Positions 8,260 through 17,226 of a stretch of DNA of 42,875 nt are shown here, piece after piece (the stretch's first letter is position 1; each line of letters opens with the position of its first letter). Where the stretch lies: contig NZ_FMWS01000065.1 in the NCBI RefSeq assembly GCF_900103255.1, positions 2,049 through 44,923 on the forward strand. The letters run 5' to 3'. The notes below the pieces were generated by a model, which was given only the letters and a program-made list of their open reading frames with translations, was not told the DNA's origin and ran no database searches. The position numbers and the translations under genes were made by a program. Source of the DNA: Gilliamella bombi (GTDB lineage: Bacteria > Pseudomonadota > Gammaproteobacteria > Enterobacterales > Orbaceae).

Positions 8260-8499
8260 ATGATGTATTTATCTGCAATTCGTGCTCAAGCAAGAAATTT
8301 TTTAGGTAAATTTGTTAAAAATGAGCAAGGCGTAACAGCAATTGAATATGCAATTGTTGCAGCTGGTGTTGCTACTGTTGTATTCGTTGTCTTTGAAGGT
8401 AATGGTCCAGTAGCGACAATGTTAAGTGAGGTTTTTGACTCTTTAAAAGGTAAAGTAACTGATACAATTAATGCTACACAGACACCTTCTGCTCCTTAA
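8260..8499 (+). CDS. flp: Flp-family type IVb major prepilin
   Basis: A 79-residue prepilin and the main subunit of the Tad (tight adherence) pilus. It has the short basic leader expected, then the peptidase site with Gly before VTAIEYAIVAAGVA, the hallmark of Flp proteins (Glu at +5 of the mature chain, Tyr at +6), followed by one hydrophobic segment. TadV at 21228 would cut after that Gly. AAGGAG (8245-8250) is nine bases before the ATG at 8260; the second ATG at 8263 is twelve bases away and less likely. It is the first gene of the locus and is separated from tadA by a strong hairpin, which may let pilin exceed the machinery genes. Confidence 0.95.
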   Translation: MMYLSAIRAQARNFLGKFVKNEQGVTAIEYAIVAAGVATVVFVVFEGNGPVATMLSEVFDSLKGKVTDTINATQTPSAP

Positions 8500-8543
8500 T
8501 TTAATTTAATTTGAAGATAATGTATTATTATCTTTGTTGAGTT

Positions 8544-8581
8544 AAAGTTACTAGCACTAGCTAGGGTGCTAGTAACTTTTT
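8544..8581 (+). terminator. strong hairpin with T tract between flp and tadA
   Basis: AAAGTTACTAGCAC (8544-8557) pairs perfectly over 14 bases with GTGCTAGTAACTTT (8566-8579), with an 8-base loop and T residues to 8581. It looks like an intrinsic terminator placed 45 bases after flp. Because ten co-directional machinery genes follow, it more likely works as a partial terminator or mRNA stabiliser. Confidence 0.85.
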
Positions 8582-8606
8582 CGTAGTGTAAAAATAATAT
8601 AATATA

Positions 8607-9923
8607 ATGAATATTATGGACAATGAACAATCTAGGTTTTCTGCTGAATGGGGTAGAGTTCGTGATTTGGTTTTTCAAGTTCTTGATCTTGATTTAATTG
8701 AACAATTAAAGAACGAACCTAATCGAGTTTTGCGTGAAATTCAAACAATAATCAGAGATATTGTTAATTCTGGCAATGCTTATATTACTGCCGATGAATC
8801 GGGTATTTTGGCAGGCATGATTTGCGATGAAATTATTGGTTATGGTCCAATTGACTCCTTAATGAAGGATGAAACAGTTAATGATATTTTAGTCAACGGT
8901 CCTTATAGTATTTATGTTGAACGGAGCGGGGTCCTTGCCAAAACGGATAAGTTTTTTATAAATGAACGTCAACTACTTGATATCGCAAGACGTTTAGTCA
9001 ATAAAGTTGGTAAAAATATTGATGAGGCGCATCCTTTAGTCGATTCAAGAATGCCCGATGGTAGTCGTCTCAATGTTGTTATTCCTCCTGTTGCCATTGA
9101 TGGAACATCGATGTCAATTCGTAAATTTGGTACTGGTCGCCGAACATTTCATGACTTGATCAACTATGGTTCACTAAATGAAGACATGGCTAACTTTTTA
9201 GTTATTGCAGCTCGATGCCGAATGAATATTATTGTTTCGGGTGGAACAGGTTCTGGTAAAACAACAATGCTTAATGCACTGTCTGGATTTATTGGTGAAC
9301 ATGAACGAACTATTACACTTGAAGATGCCGCTGAGTTAAAGTTGCAGCAAGATCATGTGCTTAGACTGGAAACCAAATCAGGTGGTGAGGATGGTCGTGG
9401 AAGAGTAACTATGCAAAATCTCTTAGTTAATGCACTGCGTATGCGACCAGATCGAATTATTTTAGGGGAGTGCCGTGGTGAAGAAGCTTTTGAAATGCTT
9501 CAAGCTATGAATACTGGTCACAATGGTTCAATGTCGACGTTACACGCTAATACTGCTAAAGATGCTTTATCTCGATTAGAAAGTATGATCATTATGGCTC
9601 AACCTGAATTACCTATTGTTGCAATTAGACATTATATTGCTTCTTCAGTTAACTATATTATTCAGGCTTCACGCCTTCCAGATGGACAACGTAAAGTAAT
9701 GAGTATTACTGAAGTTATAGGATTAGAATCTGAAAATATTATTACTCATGATGTTTTTAAGTTTAAAATTCATGACGAAAGGGATGAAAATGGTAAAATT
9801 CAAGGTGAATTTGTCTGTAATGGATTAGTTAGGCGATCTGCACTTTATGATAGTGCTCAATATTATGAAATGTCAGATGTGTTAGAAAAACTAATGTTAA
9901 ACGCAGTAGGTTTAAAAGCATGA
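8607..9923 (+). CDS. tadA: TadA/CpaF secretion ATPase
   Basis: A 438-residue cytoplasmic hexameric ATPase of the type II/IV secretion superfamily that powers Flp pilus assembly. The C-terminal motor core shows Walker A GGTGSGKT at residues 212-219, an Asp box DSRMPDGSRLN ahead of it, Walker B region RIILGECRG near 285-293, and the His box MSTLHANT. The N-terminal roughly 110 residues form the usual CpaF cap. The ATG at 8607 (or ATG 8616) has no obvious ribosome site; TATAAT repeats directly before it could be a promoter for a nearly leaderless message, but this is only a guess. Its stop overlaps the start of tadB by four bases (ATGA), showing coupled translation. Confidence 0.96.
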   Translation: MNIMDNEQSRFSAEWGRVRDLVFQVLDLDLIEQLKNEPNRVLREIQTIIRDIVNSGNAYITADESGILAGMICDEIIGYGPIDSLMKDETVNDILVNGPYSIYVERSGVLAKTDKFFINERQLLDIARRLVNKVGKNIDEAHPLVDSRMPDGSRLNVVIPPVAIDGTSMSIRKFGTGRRTFHDLINYGSLNEDMANFLVIAARCRMNIIVSGGTGSGKTTMLNALSGFIGEHERTITLEDAAELKLQQDHVLRLETKSGGEDGRGRVTMQNLLVNALRMRPDRIILGECRGEEAFEMLQAMNTGHNGSMSTLHANTAKDALSRLESMIIMAQPELPIVAIRHYIASSVNYIIQASRLPDGQRKVMSITEVIGLESENIITHDVFKFKIHDERDENGKIQGEFVCNGLVRRSALYDSAQYYEMSDVLEKLMLNAVGLKA

Positions 9924-10846
9924 TTTTACTTCTTTCACTTGTGCTCATTTTTGTTGCTGTTATAAATATTTTTACATTACATCGTCGTAGTGGGCGATTA
10001 CAAGTATTTTATAATGTCGAGGCCAAAAAAATTTCTTTATCAAGTTTGGTTGAAAGAGAATTATCTCAAAGACAACAATCCTTTTGGGAACGCACTAGTT
10101 TTAATATAAAAATGATGATTAAACCTCATTACAATTTACTTGTAATAGGGCAATCAAAAAGTCGGTTGTTTGTTTATATTTTTGTAGGTGCAGTTGTGGG
10201 TATCATATTGAATGAAAAGTATATTAACTATAATAGCTATATTGCTGCTTTAGTTAGTATTATTACCACAATTGTTATAATTATTTTTATAAAAAAAAGA
10301 AAGTTAAAAAAAGAGTTTTACGATACATTTCCTGAAGCATTAAACACTATTACAGGTGTTGTATCATCTGGTGGTGCAATAACAACGAGTTTTAAAACGT
10401 GTGGAAATTCTATTGATGGAATTGTTGGCAAAGTAATGAAAGATGTGGATAGCCGAATTGAAATTGGTGAAAATATTGAGGATGTGTTAATAAGATCTTA
10501 TTTAAGGCTTCCATTTCCAGAATATTATTTTTTTATTTTGACAGTAATGGTTAATCTAGATAGTGGTGGAGAATTAAAAGAAGTTCTTAGTCGGTTAACA
10601 AAAATGTTAATAAACAATCGAATTTTAACTAAAACCAGAGACGGTAAAACAGCAGAATTAAGAATGACTATGAAAATATTAGGTTGTATGCCTTTTGCTT
10701 TTATTTTTATTCTTAAACTTGCTTCACCAGCAAATTATGAACAATTGGTTGGTACAACGGTTGGCCATTATGTTTTATATTATATATTCGGTAGTGTGGT
10801 TATTGGACTTTCCATTATAAGAGGAATGGTTAGCAAGGTCATTTAA
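9920..10846 (+). CDS. tadB: TadB inner-membrane platform protein
   Basis: A 308-residue type II secretion F-domain protein, part of the inner-membrane base with TadC. It has an N-terminal membrane segment at residues 1-18, a pair near 88-125, the F-domain helical bundle around residues 135-260 (FPEALNTITGVVSSGG, a feature of the fold), and a C-terminal hydrophobic pair. It starts within the tadA stop codon and ends three bases before tadC. The role is known from other Tad systems. Confidence 0.9.
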   Translation: MILLLSLVLIFVAVINIFTLHRRSGRLQVFYNVEAKKISLSSLVERELSQRQQSFWERTSFNIKMMIKPHYNLLVIGQSKSRLFVYIFVGAVVGIILNEKYINYNSYIAALVSIITTIVIIIFIKKRKLKKEFYDTFPEALNTITGVVSSGGAITTSFKTCGNSIDGIVGKVMKDVDSRIEIGENIEDVLIRSYLRLPFPEYYFFILTVMVNLDSGGELKEVLSRLTKMLINNRILTKTRDGKTAELRMTMKILGCMPFAFIFILKLASPANYEQLVGTTVGHYVLYYIFGSVVIGLSIIRGMVSKVI

Positions 10847-10849
10847 ATT

Positions 10850-11728
10850 ATGATGAATTTACTAAATATATTAATTCCCATTATTTTAATTTTTATAGGC
10901 AGTAGAGAATTAGTCTGTTTATATTTGTTGCATCAAAGAAAAGAAAAACTCAATTTATTATTAAATAATGAGAATGAAGAAAAGAGAGCACCTAAAAAGC
11001 ATATTAATCAAAGAAACCTTGCTTTTGAGAGACTAGCTGCAAAAAATAGTATAAGCTTAACTTTTTTGCGTCGCTTTCAAGAAAAAAATAGTTGGAAGAT
11101 TTACGCCATCATTATCGGATTTTCGTTTTTTTATCTTGCAAATCAAATATTTTCTTTTATTGAACTTAGTTCAAATATATTACTAATTGTATTATTCCTT
11201 ATTATTATTATAGTCATTATTCTGCCTGATAGATTAGTAAAAAAACAGACAGAAAAAAGAATTAAGAGAATTTCACAAGATTTACCATTGATCATTGATA
11301 TGATGGCAATTATGGTGAAATCAGGTATGACAGTCGAAAATGGTTTTAGATATTTGAGCACGAAAGTAAAACCAATTAATAGAGATGTGGCAACTATTTT
11401 AGAAAGAGCTTGTTTAATGATGGATGTTAACGGTATTGAACTTTCCATCGATTTAATTCAGCGTGAGGTGCCTTGTAAAGAAGTCAGAATGTTTTGTATT
11501 ACTTTAAAAAGAAGTATTAGTTATGGTAATTCGATTTATGACGCTTTATTAGAATTATCAGCTGAAATCAGAGAAGTACAAAAATTAACAATAGAAGAAA
11601 GAATTGCTGCTATTGCAGCTAAAATGACAATGCCGATGATGGTATTCTTTTTAGTTCCAGTTCTTGTTGTTGTTGTTGCGCCAGTTATTATGAATATTAT
11701 ATCGACATTAAGTCAGATGAATAATTAG
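10850..11728 (+). CDS. tadC: TadC inner-membrane platform protein
   Basis: A 292-residue partner of TadB with the same secretion F domain: two central membrane segments (about residues 82-120), then DLPLIIDMMAIMVKSGMTVENG typical of TadC, and a hydrophobic C-terminus with a valine-rich run. Three bases separate it from tadB. It would form the platform on which TadA acts. Confidence 0.9.
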   Translation: MMNLLNILIPIILIFIGSRELVCLYLLHQRKEKLNLLLNNENEEKRAPKKHINQRNLAFERLAAKNSISLTFLRRFQEKNSWKIYAIIIGFSFFYLANQIFSFIELSSNILLIVLFLIIIIVIILPDRLVKKQTEKRIKRISQDLPLIIDMMAIMVKSGMTVENGFRYLSTKVKPINRDVATILERACLMMDVNGIELSIDLIQREVPCKEVRMFCITLKRSISYGNSIYDALLELSAEIREVQKLTIEERIAAIAAKMTMPMMVFFLVPVLVVVVAPVIMNIISTLSQMNN

Positions 11729-11741
11729 GGATCTAGAGATA

Positions 11742-13154
11742 ATGAATGATTTTTTAAAATACTGTAAACCAAAAATGTTAATAAATCCGAAATTTATTGC
11801 GGTGTGTTCAATATTGTTTGTTGCTACTGGATGTCAAAATAGTACTTTAAGATACGATTTAAATGAGCAACAAAAAATTTACATTCATGAAACCACAAAA
11901 AATTACGGTGGTTTAATTGAGCTTTATAAACAACGTTTGCAAAAATCTGATACTGAAGATACAAGATATAAACTAGCCCAGGTCTATTACTTATCTAATG
12001 ACTATGATGCTGCAAAAAGAACATTAACCCCTGTTTTAAATAAAACCAAAAATGATAATCTTTTTGTTTTGTATGGTCATGTTGAATCGAAAATGAGGAA
12101 TAATGACACTGCATTAGAATATTTAGACAAAGCAATCACGATTAATCCTAAAAACGGTGAAGCATATAATGTAAAAGGTATAGTTTTGTTGAAAAAGAAA
12201 CAATATGATGCTGCACGATATTCGTTCAATCTAGCTAGAGAAAACTTTTATGATGAGAACAAAGTCACAAATAATCTAGCTATGCTATCAATTTTGAATC
12301 AAGATTATAATGAGGCTTATAAGCACTTAAATATTTTATATACAAAAGGATATCGTGATCAAACCATTCTTCATAACTTGCTTTACACGTTGGTTAAATT
12401 AAATAAAATTCAATTAGCTAAGTCATTTTGCTTAGGGCATAGGTTATCTAATGAGCCAGAAATATTAATTCAAGAACTAAAACAGATCGAGCCAATTAAA
12501 GCGATTAAATTTAATGAAATTGTGCCAGCGCAAAGTGATAATCAAAAGCAGTATACAATTGAAAAAGCGGCATCACAAAAGCTAAATAAAACGGACAAAA
12601 AAGTTGTTAAGCCTGAAAAAGTAACTAATTCACAAACAACTGATAAGTCGGAAGTTAGTACTAAATTATCGAGTGTGGCTAAATTAGATTCAGAAACTGA
12701 ATCCAAAACAGCTTCTCAAGCTACTGCAACTAATTCAGCAGTTATAAATAAAACAGATTCTAAACAAAATAATCAAGTCAATCGGGCGACGACTAAATCG
12801 ACTATTTTAGCTGTTCGATCTGGCGAACATCGAAAATTTAGCCGAATAACTTTTGAAACAGTTAGTCCATTAAATAAAAATCAATACGTAATTGAAAAAA
12901 TTTCACCAACAGAGTTCAAATTATCGTTATATGACGTAACCCTTCCTAGCAAAGGAATAAATTATATCATTAACCAAATTTCTCGTAGTGATCGTGATTT
13001 TGCCAATGTTACAGGAACTTTAACTGCCGAAAAAACATTAGTTTTACAAATAAAAACAAAACAAAACTCAATAGTGAAGGATTTCGATGCAGGCCCTAAT
13101 TCTAATGGTAAAGCTCATTGCTTTGCATTTGATTTTTATTTAGAGAATAAATAA
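11742..13154 (+). CDS. tadD: TadD-type TPR lipoprotein with extra C-terminal AMIN-like domain
   Basis: A 470-residue lipoprotein: hydrophobic segment with lipobox ATGC, the lipidated residue being Cys31 (Cys20 if translation began at the internal Met12), so it is expected to be lipid-anchored. Residues about 50-215 contain tetratricopeptide repeats (helices such as YKLAQVYYLSNDYDAAKRT and EAYNVKGIVLLKKKQYDAA). This is the usual TadD, an assembly factor thought to help the secretin. Unlike typical TadD it continues with a long Lys/Ser/Thr-rich linker (about 255-350) and a beta-rich domain from residue 354 to the end (ILAVRSGEHRKFSRITFETV, then TEFKLSLYDV) that resembles AMIN domains of cell-wall-binding proteins and PilQ secretins. 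The AMIN likeness is by eye. It may tether the channel to peptidoglycan. No RcpB is seen in the locus, so this protein may also serve as pilotin. Confidence 0.8.
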   Translation: MNDFLKYCKPKMLINPKFIAVCSILFVATGCQNSTLRYDLNEQQKIYIHETTKNYGGLIELYKQRLQKSDTEDTRYKLAQVYYLSNDYDAAKRTLTPVLNKTKNDNLFVLYGHVESKMRNNDTALEYLDKAITINPKNGEAYNVKGIVLLKKKQYDAARYSFNLARENFYDENKVTNNLAMLSILNQDYNEAYKHLNILYTKGYRDQTILHNLLYTLVKLNKIQLAKSFCLGHRLSNEPEILIQELKQIEPIKAIKFNEIVPAQSDNQKQYTIEKAASQKLNKTDKKVVKPEKVTNSQTTDKSEVSTKLSSVAKLDSETESKTASQATATNSAVINKTDSKQNNQVNRATTKSTILAVRSGEHRKFSRITFETVSPLNKNQYVIEKISPTEFKLSLYDVTLPSKGINYIINQISRSDRDFANVTGTLTAEKTLVLQIKTKQNSIVKDFDAGPNSNGKAHCFAFDFYLENK

Positions 13155-13204
13155 GTGCAAAAAAAATAATAATAACAATAGATATAAAATTTTAGGGAGT
13201 TTGC

Positions 13205-14083
13205 ATGAAACAAAAAAAAATAATTATTCTATATATATTAATGTTAGTTGTGGGACTGGCATTACTATTTACTAAATCATCGCCTGAACCTGTTGCTGAG
13301 CCCATAGTTCAGCAACCAGTTCAAGTTAAAGAAGAGCCTAAAAAAGAAGAACCTAAAACAGAAATCATAACTGTAGCTGCTGCTAAACGTAGTATTAGTA
13401 AAAGCAATATTTTGACTAAGGATGACTATTATTTTAAATCGATTGAAGTCAAAATTGGGTCTAATGACAAATCCAAATATATAAGTGATGCAACAGAAAT
13501 CGATTCTTATGTTGCTAAAAATAATATCGCAAAAGATGCATTTATAGAAAGTAGTTTTATTGCTTCACCTAATTCAGAGGAATATTTACTGTTAGCGATA
13601 AAAGAGGGGAATTATATGTTCCCATTCAAATTGGATCAAATTGACTCTTATTTAGTAAAAAATTTGAAGAGTGGTGATCTTGTTGATCTCTATATATTTT
13701 ATAGTGATGATGAAATAACTAAGTCTAATACTAAAAATTATAAAGAGGATAGATTGGCTTCACCTAGTGATAATTTTGTTAAAAATCGCATAAAACCAAT
13801 TATTGTTGGTAAAAAGATTCTTTATATTGATCTAGGATCTACAATAGATCAAAAATTTCAGAGAAAAGACGTAGCTCAAGTCCAATTAGAGCTTTCAAAT
13901 CAAGAAATTAAATTATTAAGAACACTAATGACAAATTCTACAGTTATGATGTATCCAAGTACTTATAAACAAAATGTTGATGATGGATTACGTTTGTTAA
14001 GTGATAAAGAAAAGAAATGGCCATTAACTGATAAAGCTATTTTTTCAAAGAAAAAACAGATTAATTTGCTAAAAGGGAATTAA
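13205..14083 (+). CDS. rcpC: RcpC/CpaB family pilus assembly protein
   Basis: A 292-residue periplasmic or envelope protein with an uncleaved or signal-anchor hydrophobic N-terminus (residues 4-23), a Pro/Glu/Lys-rich linker (to about 60), and a SAF-like then RcpC-like region (AAKRSISKSNILTKDDY; GDLVDLYIFY). CpaB/RcpC proteins work beside the secretin and are needed for Flp assembly. AGGGAG lies six bases before the ATG. It is followed by rcpA after two bases, as usual for this pair. Confidence 0.8.
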   Translation: MKQKKIIILYILMLVVGLALLFTKSSPEPVAEPIVQQPVQVKEEPKKEEPKTEIITVAAAKRSISKSNILTKDDYYFKSIEVKIGSNDKSKYISDATEIDSYVAKNNIAKDAFIESSFIASPNSEEYLLLAIKEGNYMFPFKLDQIDSYLVKNLKSGDLVDLYIFYSDDEITKSNTKNYKEDRLASPSDNFVKNRIKPIIVGKKILYIDLGSTIDQKFQRKDVAQVQLELSNQEIKLLRTLMTNSTVMMYPSTYKQNVDDGLRLLSDKEKKWPLTDKAIFSKKKQINLLKGN

Positions 14084-14085
14084 GA

Positions 14086-15516
14086 ATGCTAATAAAAGTT
14101 AAACCAATTATTAACAAAATAAAAAAGCTAGCTTGTTTATTATCAATTAGCTTCTCTCCGTTGGTTTTTGCTAATACTCACAATTTACAGATTGGGCAAA
14201 GTAAAACAATTGTTTTACCTGAGAATGTAGGTACGGTTTTTATTAGCCAAGACAGCGTAGCAAATTATGAAGTTGTTGATGGTAAATCGCTAATTATATA
14301 TGGTAAGCAAAATGGTAGAACTAGCTTGCTTGTTTATGATGATGCAAATAATATTATCATTAATGATAATATCAATGTTGATCCACTCTTATCTCAAATT
14401 ACACATAGGCTAGCGCAAAACTTTCCAAATAGTAGCGTAACAATAGATCGTTACGATAACGGCGACCCAAGTGGTAGATTTGTTTATGTACTAAATGGTA
14501 CTACACCAGATACTACAACAAAAGGTAAAATTATGGCGCTTGTAGGTACACTCGTTGGACAAGATGCGGAGCGAATACGAAGTAAAGTATCTGATGAATT
14601 TGTTAGCCCAGATCTGACATTTCAAGATTACTATGTATATAACAATATTATTGATAATATTAGAGTAATTGAAGAGTATCAAGTTAATGTAAGATTGACT
14701 TTTGTTGAAGTTAGCAAAACTTTTACTGATTCATTGGGTATTGAGTGGCAAAGTTTAACATTAGATAGTATGGCCAAAGGTCAAGATTTTAAGATGAACA
14801 ATATTGGTGAGTTTACTCTATTAGGTCTAAAAAAAGGATTCAATATTCATAACATTACTACAATGATTCGTGCTATAAAAAATGATCGCTTAGCTAAAAT
14901 TTTAGCACAACCTAATTTATCTGTATTATCTGGCGAAAGTGCAGCGTTTCTTGTTGGTGGTGAGATTCCTATTGTGACTAAAGGTAAAGATGGTGATTCT
15001 GAAGTTACTTATAAAGAATATGGTATTAAATTGAATATCAGCACCAAAGTAAACAATGACAAACGCATTAGATTATTTATTAATAACGAAGTGAGTTCGG
15101 TAGCAGGTTCATATGCTTTTAATGACTATAATATACCGACTTTACAAACTCGAAAAACAAGTTCTACTATTGATTTATCTGATGGTGACAGCTTTGTTAT
15201 TGCAGGATTAATTAGTGAACAGGACTCAGAAACATTATCCCGTATCCCTTTTGTTAGTGAAATTCCTATTTTAGGAGCATTGACTCGTAGTACTACAACA
15301 GGTCGTGAAAAGACTGAAATGGTCGTATTTGCAACAGTTAATTTAGTTACACCTAATAATAGTTTTGATGGTGTAGAATTACCGATTTTAGAGCGAACAG
15401 ATGCAGTAAATAGTTTCTTTAATATTAAGAATAATATGGATAAACAACGACGAAACACAGTACCAATATCTAATGAAAGTGAAAAGTTTATTAACGATAT
15501 GGGTTTTATTGAATAA
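14086..15516 (+). CDS. rcpA: RcpA/CpaC secretin, outer-membrane channel
   Basis: A 476-residue secretin that forms the outer-membrane pore for the pilus. It has a signal peptide ending near residue 29 (SPLVFA then NTHN), an N-terminal pilus/secretion domain (GQSKTIVLPENVGTVFIS and the VDGKSLIIYGKQNGRTSL region), and the secretin core from about residue 200 (VRLTFVEVSK), through GGEIPIV and ending with GDSFVIAGLIS and IPFVSEIPILGALTRS. Its length fits the family. No RcpB gene follows, in contrast to Aggregatibacter-type loci. Confidence 0.92.
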   Translation: MLIKVKPIINKIKKLACLLSISFSPLVFANTHNLQIGQSKTIVLPENVGTVFISQDSVANYEVVDGKSLIIYGKQNGRTSLLVYDDANNIIINDNINVDPLLSQITHRLAQNFPNSSVTIDRYDNGDPSGRFVYVLNGTTPDTTTKGKIMALVGTLVGQDAERIRSKVSDEFVSPDLTFQDYYVYNNIIDNIRVIEEYQVNVRLTFVEVSKTFTDSLGIEWQSLTLDSMAKGQDFKMNNIGEFTLLGLKKGFNIHNITTMIRAIKNDRLAKILAQPNLSVLSGESAAFLVGGEIPIVTKGKDGDSEVTYKEYGIKLNISTKVNNDKRIRLFINNEVSSVAGSYAFNDYNIPTLQTRKTSSTIDLSDGDSFVIAGLISEQDSETLSRIPFVSEIPILGALTRSTTTGREKTEMVVFATVNLVTPNNSFDGVELPILERTDAVNSFFNIKNNMDKQRRNTVPISNESEKFINDMGFIE

Positions 15517-15534
15517 AAAATTAGTGGGATTTTT

Positions 15535-16698
15535 ATGCAATTATTTGGTAATAAAAAAGATAAAGATATATCAAAAGAACCATCACAAGAATTTGTAGTT
15601 GGACGCATTTCTGGTTTTCAGATAGCTATTTTAAGCAAAAGAACTGAATTGATTGAAAATATTCGTTCGGTGCTTTTCCTTTATAACGTGTTAGCCATGG
15701 AGATCTTCTCATTAGAATTATCTGAATTAAAAGAAGCTCCACGTTGGAATAAATATGATGCTATTATTTTAGATATTAAAGATGAAGGTGATGCTGAGCT
15801 ATTATCTGAAAATGTCAATCGTTTTTTTCCAATTCAAGCATCAACAATACTTGTTGGTAGTCATGATTCAATCCAATTTTCTGAATTTTTGTTAAAAAAA
15901 GGAATTCATTTTTTATTAGAGAATAGTCAATTAGAGAAAATTCCTGATATCTTACACTCAAGGAGTATTACTCCACCTGGTTCTAGCCAAAGAGTCGGTA
16001 GCGTTATTACATTTTTAGGTTGTAAAGGTGGAATTGGCACATCATCATTAGCAGTTCATACACTAAAAAAAATCAGTTCGTTAACAAATTATCCACTTCT
16101 TTATATCCAAGGTGCAACTACAAGCCCTAATGCAGATTTTTTATTTGAAACACCAATTCCTCAAGATGGTTCAATTGTTGATATTGAAATGTCTTTACGA
16201 GTAAAAGTTGAACTTGCTGATAAGGCTTGGAAATATGATGATCTAAATTCAGGTCAATTCAATATTACTGTTATTGATCAAAATATGGGATTGCAATCTT
16301 CGTTTAAGCATTTTGATGAAATCATAAAGCTTTCAAACATTGTGTTTATTGTAATAAATAGAGATCCCTTTTCAATCAAAATTGCTAAGAGAATTTTGGA
16401 GGAAATTGCACGTATTAGTACACAAAATACGGATTTATTAAATAAACGTTTTTTGGTTTGTTTAAATGAAAACCTTCCTTATGATAAAAAAAATGCTTTG
16501 CAAAATGAGGATATTGAAGAATTCTTAGGTAGAAATATCGATTTTACACGCAAATTTATTCCAAAATTAGATAAATTTAAAAAAGCACATACTAGCAGTG
16601 AAATAAATGAAATGGCTGCGGCTATTATTGGTAATAAAAAAGTTAAAATAAATAAACAAAAAATGTCTTTTTCAATATTAAAGAAAAAGAATGATTAA
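15535..16698 (+). CDS. tadZ: TadZ/CpaE-type pilus localisation protein
   Basis: A 387-residue protein with a receiver-like N-terminal domain (about 20-135, lacking a clear phospho-acceptor set) and a ParA/MinD-like C-terminal domain from about 155. TadZ proteins direct the pilus machine to a cell pole. The P-loop is GCKGGIGTSS: the Lys of the signature KGGxGK is replaced by Thr. The next conserved stretch LLYIQGATT lacks the Asp normally seen after the P-loop, while a VIDQ segment remains. Nucleotide hydrolysis is thus doubtful. It sits between the secretin and pseudopilin genes. Confidence 0.88.
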   Translation: MQLFGNKKDKDISKEPSQEFVVGRISGFQIAILSKRTELIENIRSVLFLYNVLAMEIFSLELSELKEAPRWNKYDAIILDIKDEGDAELLSENVNRFFPIQASTILVGSHDSIQFSEFLLKKGIHFLLENSQLEKIPDILHSRSITPPGSSQRVGSVITFLGCKGGIGTSSLAVHTLKKISSLTNYPLLYIQGATTSPNADFLFETPIPQDGSIVDIEMSLRVKVELADKAWKYDDLNSGQFNITVIDQNMGLQSSFKHFDEIIKLSNIVFIVINRDPFSIKIAKRILEEIARISTQNTDLLNKRFLVCLNENLPYDKKNALQNEDIEEFLGRNIDFTRKFIPKLDKFKKAHTSSEINEMAAAIIGNKKVKINKQKMSFSILKKKND

Positions 16699-16729
16699 TC
16701 GTTAATATAATAGAGTAGAGCAAATAATT

Positions 16730-17194
16730 ATGTTTAAATATTGGAAATTATTCTTTCGTCAAAAAAATGCAAGTGTTTCGATAGAGTTTGCAATTGTTTT
16801 TCCTTATTTAATTGTTCTATTTTTATTTGTACTAGAATTTAGTCGAATTATGATTATTGGTTCGGCTTTAGATCTGGTGACTACAGAAATAACTAGAAAA
16901 ACGGCGATTTCTCAAAATGCAAACTATAATCAACAGTTACAAGAATTGATTAATTCTGAAGTACCATTATGGCCCTATATAGCAGATCCACAAAAATTTG
17001 AAATAACTGTGAAATATTGTAGAAAAATTGATGAGGCAATTAATAATAATTGCCTAAATACTCCAGTTAGCGATGCTCCAATACTATTATTTGAATTGAA
17101 GTATGACTACAATGCTATATTCTCCAAGCTGTTTGGTCGTATACTTGACAGCTCTCTGGAAAAGAAGACTATTGTTTACCGTGAGTTTTATTAA
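16730..17194 (+). CDS. tadE: TadE-like pseudopilin
   Basis: A 154-residue TadE-family protein. A basic leader (RQKNA) is followed by SVSIEFAIVFPYLIVLFLFVLEF, the hydrophobic class III-like segment with Glu at position +5 after the presumed cleavage. TadV should process it as it does Flp. The rest is a small periplasmic domain with a CRKIDEAINNNC loop, where two Cys may be disulfide-bonded. Minor pilin role from the family. Confidence 0.85.
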   Translation: MFKYWKLFFRQKNASVSIEFAIVFPYLIVLFLFVLEFSRIMIIGSALDLVTTEITRKTAISQNANYNQQLQELINSEVPLWPYIADPQKFEITVKYCRKIDEAINNNCLNTPVSDAPILLFELKYDYNAIFSKLFGRILDSSLEKKTIVYREFY

Positions 17195-17226
17195 AATAAT
17201 TGATAATTAAAGGAATGAAGTAGCAA

